In this document: piece by piece, positions 13,687-24,648 of the stretch | Layout: each line of letters starts with the position of its first letter | Position numbering within the stretch: the first letter of the stretch is position 1 | Assembly (NCBI GenBank): GCA_000727475.1 | Contig: KL647298.1 | Location: 145,671 to 209,670, forward strand | Length of the DNA: 64,000 nt | Source of the DNA: Sarcocystis neurona | Lineage: Eukaryota; Apicomplexa; Conoidasida; Eucoccidiorida; Sarcocystidae | Direction of reading: 5' to 3' | Position numbers and translations under genes: made by a program | Notes under the pieces: generated by a model | Told to the model about the DNA's origin: nothing | The model's input: only the letters and a program-made list of their open reading frames with translations | Databases searched by the model: none

Positions 13687-15020
13687 AACAACACACCTCA
13701 CAAGTAACGTCTGGTTCAATCAAGGGAGACAACACAACGGCATACCGAAGCTGTTTCGCGTGCTCCTCATGCTGCAGGCAATACCACACCGACGGACATG
13801 AGAAGCTTCTGTGGTACCAAGGTAAGCCTCACGGGTTCTTCTATCGACCGCCTGATTTTCTGCTGCCACGCAGAATAGTAGGGGGTGCGGACTACTGGTT
13901 CCTTGCATGGAAGGAATCTGTTTACGTCTGCGTGTGCGTGCTGCCTACATTGTTGCGTTACACGCATATACGTATATTTATGTATGAGTATCTGTACATG
14001 CGTAAACATACGTGGATCCAGACACGGATGCATATACATATATAGACATATGTACTTTATTTATTTTATATATATATATATGGAGAGCCTTGCGCATATG
14101 TAAACACAAATTTGCAGCCGCACCGGACGATACGCAGTGACATGCGCGCACATGTTGAAAACATGGACAACGTCCCGTGTTCGTTCTTCTGCACATATCT
14201 ATTTATATTTTCTTAGGTTGTATATGTGTACTTCTCTGTACACACAGGTATTCGCATGGTGTGCACGTCTACGTATATGTACCCCTGAAGACACGTGCCG
14301 ACACCTTCCGGAACTGCTGCCAAACAGAAAGCAGTGTGCTTTTGGCTTTTTGGGTATCAGCCGTTTCTGGCAGTATGATGAGCTACACGCGTCGTGGGTA
14401 AGTACACATGTACGTATGTTGCCATTGCATCGTGGAGCGCACCTGTGCTGGCAAGCTTGTACAAGCGCACTTGCTCCCCTTTCTGAAAGTAAACGTACAC
14501 TGTCTGCGTACATTTACGCATGTACACTGGTGAGTATGTATGACATGTATGTGAGACGCAACAAATGATATTTTTAGAAGTATACCTGTTTCCCAAGTGG
14601 GACACATCTTTCTTCTTAGCCATTTGTTTTAGCAGTTGCACGAATGGCCTTTTCTACACATGTATACGCGTACGTGTGTGTGCTTAAGGTGTAAATCTGC
14701 GCCATTGAAATTTCTCCACAGGCAGACTGGGGCACTGCGCACGCATCAAAAAGTGCGCCTCCACGGACAAATGTGTACAATTCCATCTTCCTTCACTTAT
14801 CCTGATCCTTCACTAGTGTAGAAGAACCTCTGCTGCCATGAGACGGCAATGAGCTGCATTCGTGTTTGTGCTTGTGTGCGTTCTACTTTGGACCCACCCC
14901 ACCATCAAACCTCCATATCTTTATACACATGTTAATTTCCTGCATATACAAACTACCTATTTCGAAAGTTTTCTCTCTGCCAGATACGCTGGGAATATTC
15001 GTAGCACAAATATCAATGAA

Positions 15021-15575
15021 GGTGGTAGTAGTAGCAGTAGTAGTAGAAGATATACTTGTAACATCCGTACAACCCAAATTATAATAGCCGTAGTAGTAGT
15101 AGTAGTAATAGTAGTAGTAGTAGTAGCAGTAGCGTAGTAGTAGTAGTAGCAGTAGTAGTAGTAGTGGTAGTAGTGGTAGTAGGAGTAGTAGTAGTGGTAG
15201 CTGCGTAGTAGTAGTAGCAGCAGCAGTAGCGTAATAGTACTAGTGGTAGTAATGGTAGTGGTAGTAGTAATAGTATTAGTACTATTAGTAAGAGTAGCTG
15301 TAACAATACTAGTAGTAGTAGCAGTAGTAGTAGTAGTACTAGTACTAGTATCAGTAGTAAGAAACGAGTCGTATTATTAGAAACAGAAGCAATACAGTAA
15401 CGCTAGTATTATTAGAGACAGAAGTAATACAGTACCACTAGTGCTATCACCAATCGCGTTAGTCGAAGAAGTAGTAGTAGTAGTGGCAGCACTAGTAGTA
15501 GTGGCAGCAGTAGTAGTAATGGCAGTATTTGTAGTAGCAGTAGGGAAACTATTAGTAGTAGTAGTAGTAGCAATT
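15021..15575. repeat. GTA/TAC trinucleotide array with an inner 35-bp duplication
   Basis: About 550 bp of interrupted GTAGTAGTA. Inside it, ATTATTAGARACAGAAGY begins two adjacent 35-bp copies at 15373-15407 and 15408-15442. Poly-Val and poly-Leu ORFs here are artefacts. Confidence 0.85.
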
Positions 15576-17630
15576 TGTGATATTTTCTCATTCAGGATTA
15601 CTAGCTGTTGTACTCTGAATAGCAGAAGAAGACAATGCAGCAGGAGCTCGTTTACCACTAGGGTGCCTGCTGGTGCCGAAGGGATGGAGGAGCTTTGAGT
15701 AGAAAGCACTACAGATTACTTCTACTGCCATTCCTTATCCTGCTATATCTTCCCCAAATATATATATATATATACGTGCAGCAGATGAGGATCCATCGGC
15801 TCGTGGGTCAGTTGTGCTTGGCTGAGTTGTGCTACCTTAATGTATCTTCACAATAGTTCCGTTTGGATGTTCCAAGCAGGGCCACTCTGTTATGTGATCA
15901 GCTGATTCGGTTGGCCGCTTCGACTAAGACTGCATGCATAGGGGTCTTGGGCTAAATTTAGGTCGAGAAAGGATTACATTTATATCTTCAGAACCAGGTA
16001 ACATTTAACGTAGACGTAACGTATGTGTTGAGTCCGTCACAGGCACGCACGGGGGCACATGCCCATGTTCCTGGAGGTATGTATATATATATATATATAC
16101 ACTATACGCATACATAACACTGCACTATATACGTGTATATATAACTTTTTGACAGATGGAAGAAAAAAACCAGCGGTATCAATTAAGTCAGCCATCAGTT
16201 ACCATATACTTTCTCAAAGTAAAACAAAAGCGCGTGGTTGAAAGATCAGCTGTCGATTAGCTATATGACGTACGCTTTCTTTATCCGAGTCTTCCACAGA
16301 GTCCAGGACAAGAGTTAACCGCTTTTCTCCTGGAGAAGACTATTTCTTCCTCATTTTGTGGTAAATTTCTTGCAGTGACGAGAGGTGAGTTTGACACCTT
16401 GATGATAAACTCGGTTTCTTAGTTTGCCAATGTGACAAAACACTTCTCCATATCACTGTTAATCGGGTGAGCTTGCGTCTCTTCTTCTCAGAATTTCTGC
16501 AGTGGATTGTACACATGCCTGGAGTGGCAGAGGCGCTCTGCGTGCCCACGGACGTCCGAACTTGGCTTTACAATGAAGATCGACTCCCTTAGTCAACTAG
16601 AACAGTCTTGTTTTCCTTGTCCGTGAAACAGCATAAGACAACTATTTACCTCCTGTTAGTGAACCTACAATGCCCCATAGGTTTCCGCTCGGTGACCGAT
16701 GTGGCTGCATATGAATATAAGCTATTCAGCAAAATATATATGTGCATGGTGATTTATATAAATTTATCCCCCCCTGTTCTAAGCACACATGGAGGGTCAC
16801 GCGGCTCATCGAGAGAGTGGAGGGAGACACGAACGTGCTAGGCAGAGGTTTTACCTGGAAACCGAGGAAAGCATACACCGTCGTGTGAAGCAGGGTAGTG
16901 ACGATCAAAAAACATGGGAAGGAGTTTCTTAGGGCTTCACATAAAGCCTCATACGAGACTGTTGTAGCACTAGTAGGAGTGAAAGAGACTCAAGAGAAAT
17001 CTCTTATTCCTGTAGTGACTATGTGCACATACAGAAATCCGTGTGCATACACATATGCATAAGCTGAATAAGACTGTGCTTCACAGCAGTCAAGTACGCG
17101 CCACATCTCCCTTGGAAAAAGTGAAAAAGGGGATACGCAGCAGCACCTACTTTGAATCTGTATTTCTGTAACTACCGTATACATACACGTAGGCATATAT
17201 AGGTAGAACAATAATGTAACTCTCCGCAGCGACATTCACACAATGCTTCAAGCACGCATGTGGACGATCGCACGGCTTCACCCGTCTGTACGCACAAGTG
17301 CAGAAAATGCAGTTTCCACTGGTAGTGGTGTCTTGGACGGAGTCGTCTTCGACGCTGGCTCTTTCTGCTTCTCCTTCGTACACAACGAAGGGAGAGAAGA
17401 ACAAGATGCGCATGAAAAAACGCTCTTCTTTTCGCGCTCGAACGGAAATATAGCGGCTTCCTCTTTATCCAAAAGAGTATGCCACGAGTGATGAAAGTCC
17501 TCATTCGCCTATGGACGCGCCCGTTTGGTGCGAAACGTGCATCTTCTAAGGCAAACGGATGCTTACACATCTGTGCGCTTTTTCACAGATAAGTTCTCGG
17601 AAACCTTGGCGGAAACCTGGTTAAGTGGGT

Positions 17631-17795
17631 ATGTGCGCCTGCATCGACGAAGACGTTAGTCTGAATGAACTTGACGTCCACACTTATGACCCATTTTTGC
17701 TTGTGTACAACGTTGCCAGGCGGGAGGGACCTGTGTTCACTGAAGGGATACAAATTTTGGGGAGTACTTTTGCTTCGCGTTTTTGCAGATGTTGA
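17631..17795 (+). CDS. Short unrecognised ORF or exon
   Basis: 54 codons, MCACIDEDVSLNELDVHTYD and then PFLLVYNVARREGPVF, stop at 17793-17795. Composition is balanced. An overlapping frame from the CTTTTTCACAG acceptor at 17588 is also open, and the reverse strand carries a 104-codon ORF. Function unknown. Confidence 0.18.
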   Translation: MCACIDEDVSLNELDVHTYDPFLLVYNVARREGPVFTEGIQILGSTFASRFCRC

Positions 17796-18811
17796 CAAGT
17801 ACACGTGTACCGTGAACCGCGTCTGCACGTATTTGTGTATGCGAACATTATTCACTGGAACAGTAGCCGGCCACTTGTTGTCGAAGGTGTATTCCATTCT
17901 AATTTCAGCCGTACCTGCTCCACAGGGAACATTCTCGGTATAGTTTCATATTTAGCACTGAGGGCCCCAGCATAATCCGTTCACGGCGTGACTCTCTGAA
18001 ACAACTGGAGAGGCCCCATTAGGTGATAAGTCACGCAGCTGCATATATGCAGCTGCATATTTCCGCGACTTTGCACCAGCTCTACGAATTGAGGAACTTC
18101 GTCTAGCGGTCTAAGTGAAGACCAGAGCCTTTCATGTTACACTTCGTTACTTCGAGCATGCCTTTTCCGCTGAGCAGAAGAATATTATCTTGTTTTTACT
18201 GAAGTCCAGATGGTTTCGGCCAAGACTCTAGCATTCTACCAAACTTTTGTTAACGCTGTGAATTGACGAATGTCATATCCATAAACGCTGGAATTTTCAC
18301 CGATTCTACAGTTCGGTGGTTGTACAAACCTTTGTGTTCGGTGAGGTCTTGCCGTGACCTTGCACCGCTAATTTTCTTCGTAATACGGCTAAGGGGTTAT
18401 TAAATTGCACGGTGGGATAGAACAAGTGAGTATGCACGACTTCCACAGTTATCAGCCTTTAGGTATGAGCTGAAGTCCGCTGGTGATTGAGTCTGACGCA
18501 TCCAAAGCTCCTGAGGAGATTTGGGTGTACCTTTGACTATGCGCGAGGTCCTCTTCGCTTACAAACAGTGGCTGCGCAAGACACCGATTTCACCCCTTGA
18601 TTGCTCACGATCCGAGTGGACTTACAAACGACAGCCGTCCGCTTTACGCACATATTGCCATGTGCTCAACGCATCGACAAGGGTACATGTTCAACACAGC
18701 TCTAAAAAGGTACACGTTTGCGCTAATTCGCAGTGGACGGAAAATGCCATAGCAGTACTGCAGGATTAGTAGAAGAATGTGTTTTTTTATGTTGTTATTT
18801 AACGACAAGAG

Positions 18812-18960
18812 TAATTGCAGCAGTAGTGGTGGTACTATTAGTAGTAGTTGTTGTTGTAACTGCCGCGGTAGTAGCAGTCGCTGCAGTTGTCGCAGTAGTA
18901 GTAGCAACACTAGTAGTAGTAGTAGTAACACTAATAGTAATAGTAACAGTAATAATGGTA
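18812..18960. repeat. GTA trinucleotide array
   Basis: About 150 bp of interrupted GTAGTAGTA, the same kind of sequence as the arrays at 9.3 and 15.0 kb. Confidence 0.8.
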
Positions 18961-20136
18961 GGCGGACAGCTGTGATCCTGACTGCAACGGCACTTTGGTC
19001 TCGAAGATGCAGGAGATGGCAGAACGGTGACCCTTTGAAAGCTTTTCAGAGACTTCCACACAGAGGCAGTGCTTCAGTCATAATTGTGACTTCGTAGATG
19101 GAGGCAATCGTAGAATTTGGCGTATAGATATTGAGGGCGATGCAGTCAACGCAGAAGTAACGGGAACGGCATGCAGTACGGTGAAGAGTCGAGAATGTGC
19201 AGCGCAGAATGTCCACGAAATTCTCCAGTATTTCATGTTTTAGGGTGAGTGTATAGTGGCAGGGCTGACCTATTTCGCATTTTTTGTGAGGAATGAGAAG
19301 TTGACAGTAGAGCAAGCAGTGAATATCGCTGTGACCTGTGAGTCCTCCATTGTGCATAGTAGAGTCCTGCAATGGTCGCAGTAAGTAGCTGCCAGAAGCG
19401 AAGGTGTGCTGAGAGATTCAAAATACATTCTGTAGTATTCGTAGTACAGAACTGGTCAGCGGAAATGCAGCCGGGAAACTTCAGTCACACGCAAATAATT
19501 CGTAGACCCTGGTGACCACCGTATACCTGTGTCTGCGCCGTCTCTGGTCAGTCGTATATGTAGAATGAGATGCCTCAGATTATGATACGTCTCTCGCCTC
19601 CTCAGTATACTGACCAAATAGTAGCGCAGCAGTTGCATGCGTTCAAGCTTGCAGTTCGCACTGCAGCTTCCTGCCCATACACACACAACTGCGTTGCCTA
19701 GTCTGCTCAAGCTTTCACGTAAGACAAAACGCCCACGGCTGTGGCGAAAGCTGGAGGAGACAAGGACCAGAGCCCTGCTTTGTCTGATATTCTTTTTTCA
19801 AGTATTCGAAGAGTGCGAGCCGTGGTTCGCTTTTCTGCCGTATTCTCACTAAGCCTCTACACGCCTTCCCACGGCAGATTCAGGTACAGAGGTAACGAAT
19901 AGCGCTGGAGAATTTGAATCCTCTTTCCCTCTAGCGCATCAGCCAGTTCTCTCGATCTTCTGCGGCAGCCGCCTAGCAAGATGCAGGCGCCTACAGCCGA
20001 GAGGACGTCGGGGCGTCTGAGTCATTTCTTTTTCTAGTCTCCTTTATTCAGTCTGAGTACAGCCGAAAATATGGAAGCACGTGTATAGACAAGCAGTGGT
20101 GTACTCCTTCACTCGGAAGTCACGGCACTTGATAGG

Positions 20137-20374
20137 GCAGCCTAGCAAGATATGTTCACAGATAAAGAAGGGACACTGTAAGAGCTAGTCTGTGACCACC
20201 AACCAGAACGGTAAGCAAAGAAAACAAGAACCCTACATTTCTGTCGTGGCGCAGGGGATACAGCAGCTTAGCAAAATATATTCACATATAGAGAAGGGAC
20301 ACTGTTAAGAACTTATCTGTGACCACCAAGCAAAATAGTAAGAAAAAAAAAATCCTGCACTTCTGTCGTGGCGC
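20137..20374. repeat. Direct duplication, two copies of about 115 bp
   Basis: Copies at 20137-20253 and 20263-20374 share GCAGC-TAGCAA-ATAT-TTCACA, GAAGGGACACTGT, TCTGTGACCACCAA and TTCTGTCGTGGCGCA. A third fragment (CCGCCTAGCAAGATGC) lies at 19969-19984. Confidence 0.85.
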
Positions 20375-21952
20375 ATGATGTCCAATCTTACTTACATGAC
20401 AGTGTGACAGTAGATTCCTCCAGCTGTGCCACAAAATGTATGTCAGCTATTTCCTGTGCAGTGGAATGCAGGTTTAGGAATACTGCTAAGACTGTCGAGG
20501 GATCGTTCACTCAAGGTGTTGTACCTTTTTGCCTATGGCTCAATTTGAGAAGGGCTTGCTGTACTTCGGAGGACGTAGGTGTGCTGCAAACAAACACGCA
20601 GTTACAGACTATGCTGCGTGACAGCAGAGCTGTCATGCCGGTGCGGCCTTCTTCACAATTACACACTTTCCATCAACACTAATCTGCATAGCAGCAGACA
20701 CGTTCTTCATATTAGAGAACGTATGCATAAGTGTGCCGATACGTGCAGAATTGTGTGCGTTCCGGTATTACAGGCAGTAGTTACGTACAAATACGTACGT
20801 ATGAGAATGTATACATGGCTGTGCAATCTACGGATGTCCTCGTTCAACTGATGTATCGTCGCGTTTGTGTCCACATCGTCTATACTCTGCGCCACCCAGT
20901 AGAGCGGCGCACGTGTGAGGGGTGCAGGAGAGAACAATCTGCGTGCCTCTCGAGATTCGGCGAAAGACACGGAGGCGTCTGTGTCCCAGTACGAACAACA
21001 GGACGCGTGCGTGAAGCCTGGAGCTCGACAAAAGCGCCAGCAGTTGTTTCCCCGTATGTCCCAGTGACGCACCCACACACTTTACCTCCTTCAGCAGAAC
21101 GCAAGCGGACCCAACGCACGTGGATCAAGCACGACCGCAGCAGAAGCCACTATCATATAAATACTCTCCTCTATCAGGAGAGCTCTGTTCCACAGCCCGC
21201 CTCCACCCCTTCATAGATTCATGCACGCCCATAAGATATATATACATGTTGAGATCTCCCTGTGTGCTCAACCACTAAAACAGATCTTTTGATACCAAAA
21301 CGTACACGAGGCGAATGGCTACAAGTATAGACTTTCTGAAAAAGGACTCTCCAGACTGTCATCAATACTCGCACAAGCAAAGGCGCGTGCGTGTGCAGAG
21401 AAGTAAGGATGGTCCTGGCGAAAAAAAGTGTGCGTGGTCATGTAATTCAGACAATGCCATCGACAGATATACACAAGAAATTGGTCTGTCTCTGAGCGTC
21501 TTTTTATCGCCTGCTGCGTGCGCCTCTATGTGGCTCCGCTGCTGCGGCCGGTTCTTTTCTTTTAAAAGCGTGTGTACGCACTCTACACACCGGTAGACAA
21601 CCCAGAAGTGCAGACGCAGTGAGGAAAATCGAAGAGTCCCGGCACCATGCTTCCGAGGAGCGTCTGGAGTTTTTCAAAAAGTCTCCACATTTACACACGC
21701 GCTGCAGAAAACTCAGCACAGCGACGCCTTCTCTCACCCCCAGACACGCGCGTCTTATGCACCTCTATCTACAGATAATTACATAAATTTCTTAGCGACT
21801 CCCTCCTCCCTACCGGATCAAAAACAAAAGGGGGAGGGAAATAGATATTTGTGTGTCTATGTGTGTGTGTAGCAAATACGTACGTACATGTCCGTTACAA
21901 CGTGTCAGTCGGAAGCCACGTGCGCGTCTTCCACGACGCCCCCCCGTGCGTG

Positions 21953-21982
21953 TCTCACATCTACGTGTCTCACATCTACGTC
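21953..21982. repeat. 15-bp perfect tandem duplication
   Basis: GTCTCACATCTACGT occurs twice in succession. Confidence 0.85.
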
Positions 21983-22419
21983 AGCAGCAGGCTCTGCAAT
22001 GCAGAGAACGCATGGGCGTCCCCTAACCCCGCGTTCTGCTGCTGCAGCTGCGCCGTTGCGGCGGATAGAAATCTGACGACGCTCGTCGCACTTTTGATTT
22101 CAGTGAGAAACAGACACTCCGACGGAATGTGTGCCGCAAAGGATCCAGCCGCTTCTCATCCACACACAGAGACGGAGAGAGTGGAGAGAAGCAGAGACAC
22201 GCCCACACCTCCACAAAGATGCGGCGACCCCGAGCAGGCGCGCCGGCCGGAATCCTGTCTTTGCATATGTATGTCCTCAGGTACAAAATGATTCACAAGC
22301 AGAGAGAGGGGCGCGCACGTATTTCTTCTTCTGTGTAAGTGTACGTCGCAGAATCCACCGGCCCCCCGCGCGCGCACGCCTCTTCAAAACTTCACGGCTG
22401 TGTTGACATGAAATTAACG

Positions 22420-23540
22420 GCGGCGACACACACACACCCACCTCCGCGACGATATACACAAATAATAGACACATGTATACAGAGAGCTAAAAATACGCTC
22501 TATGCATATGTATAGGGGAGATAGACACTTACACATATACATACAAATATACAGAGAAATGCATATACGTAGGCGTAGACGTATTTGTTCATGTTTATTT
22601 ACAGCAGACGTGTTCACTGAAACTTACAGGGGTACGACACATGTATATATGTGCACTCACATACACACAGATACACACATATACACATATCTCGCCGTGC
22701 GCGTTGACCGCCTCTTCACACGCCTCTCTAGACACAGACACACAGATATGTATCACGTACGTGTCTGGACTTGTACGTAGGAATGTCGCCGGAAAAAAGA
22801 CACATACTATATCGCGAAACATACGCGTGCATCATGTCTAGACACGTGGAGAGAGAACAAGAGAAAATATTCGCAAAGTTGTGGAGTGTTGACGAAACAG
22901 AGTAGTCCACCTGGAGGTGAACGTTCTACAAATTTCTTCGCATGCACCAGAACTCCTAACATTCTTCTCCCTGTCATTTGTAAATCTTCCACTTTCATAT
23001 ACACACACCCACACACACATGTACACATACGCGGACACCGCCCATATTTATCGATGTATACAGTCCATCCTATCGTCGCCTACATGTACATATATGTATA
23101 TGGACCTATATGTATATCTATATATACATTTGTATATATATAACATTTCCACTATGTAGACTTATGTACATACAGATAGACACTCGACAACCTATACGTC
23201 CACTAGTCCTCTTTATACATATATATGTATGTGTATGTGCAGTAGACACTTCACCGCCCTTCAGACATGTTTACGTATATACACACATGTGCGCGTACGT
23301 GTAAGAAGACTTCTACTTATATATATATATATATTTATAATGAACCATACATCCTTATACATACGTATATACACTCGATACGAGACGCCTTCACCACCCT
23401 TGTATATATATATATGTATATGTATAGCAGACACACCACCACTCTTCACATAAACGGATGTGTACACATACACACGTATGTACCTACACGAAGCAGCTCG
23501 TCCATATGTATCTATATATATATAAGGACTTGGAATACCT
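22420..23540. repeat. ATAC/TATA microsatellite block
   Basis: Alternating TATATA, ACACAC and ATGTATAC tracts mark the change from the repeat-poor to the repeat-rich segment. Degenerate copies of GCAGACAC-TCACC-CC-CTT recur about every 200 bp (23240, 23430). No gene seen. Confidence 0.7.
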
Positions 23541-24097
23541 CTTTCTCGACGAAGATTGATGGACGGATGTTCAGAAAACGAAACGGCCACCACCACTACG
23601 AAGCAAAAATCGTACTTTTCTGCTCTTCACGTCTATGCAGATGTGTTCCCTACGTCCTTCTTCGATGCGTTCGCACAAACGCGAACAGCCTTTTTGCCGC
23701 AGTGCTTCTGTTTTCGGTTTTCTCTCTTCCTTCACTTCTTCTGCCTCCGCGGTTTTCGTTGAGTCACTCTCTCCCGTGCGAAGCACATCCGTAGGAGGAA
23801 CTCTCTTCTTCTTCTTCAGCGTTTCTTCGGCTAGACGCACAGAAGTAGCATCTGTAAATGGAGAGAAAACTGCGTCCACTTCGCTTTTCTACCTACTTCT
23901 CCCTACACGTGTACACAGCACGCGCGCGCGCCTGCCTATCTAATGGGACGCGTCGTTCTGCTCCTGACCTCTCTCTCTCGACATACGTATGTATACATAT
24001 TCATACATATATACACATATTTGTGTGTAGATCCATACACGCCTCCTCGTTTCCCCGGTTCCTTCATTACACCCGTTTTCCTCCTTTCCGCGTCTGT

Positions 24098-24648
24098 CTA
24101 AGACCGGCCGGTGGCGCGCGGGGCACCGTCCGATGCAGCTGTTGCTGCTGCTGCTGCTGCGCGACCTGCTCCTCCTCCACCTCTTCCTCTGCCGCCTCTG
24201 CGGGCGCCTCCGCGGTAGCCACCGCCTGCGCCTCCTCCCCGGCGACTTCCTCGAATACTCCAGTAGCCTTGAACGGGTCTGTAGTGGGCAGCATGCGATC
24301 CGAACGTACTCACGTCGAGCTGTCTTTGCTTCTGTCTGTCGATTCGTTCTTCACGGCCTTGCTGCTTGTCCAGTGCTTCACAAGAGATAAAGTCGAAAAA
24401 GGATTCTTGCTTATCGTACGACTTCTTTGCCACCGGGGCCTGGGGTCGCTGCTGCAGCAGCCCTCTGCCGCTGTCTCTGTTTCCTCCCTCTGCTGCTACG
24501 GCTCCTTCGCCGCCGCCGGCCGCGGCTCGCGCGCTTCCTGCTGCGGCGCTGCTGCTGCTGCCGCCCTCCCCAGCGGCACCACCTGCGCCGCCTCCCTCCC
24601 CGCATCTGCCGCCTGATGCTGCCTGCTCCTCTCCACCGGGAAGACAGG
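24098..24648 (-). CDS. LSM14: LSM14 exon 4 (FFD, TFG, RGG; stop)
   Basis: 551 nt ending in TAG at 24098-24100. The acceptor GTCTGCAG before CCTGTC matches the phase left by exon 3. The exon has a Gly/Ala-rich start, the FFD and TFG boxes and a closing RGG/GGR tract. Confidence 0.9.

Larger units (their letters stand above)
1..21750. other. Repeat-poor segment without a recognised gene
   Basis: Mixed base composition, few microsatellites, no (CAG)n tracts of note. Apart from the candidate exons and short repeats listed separately I recognise nothing in it: no transposase, reverse transcriptase, rRNA or tRNA signature seen by eye. It matches the repeat-poor segments described for Eimeria chromosomes. 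Confidence 0.6.

Noticed and set aside
15079..15709. Poly-Leu, poly-Thr and poly-Val ORFs on both strands
   Set aside because: All are frames of the GTA/TAC triplet array; no splice, start or domain evidence.
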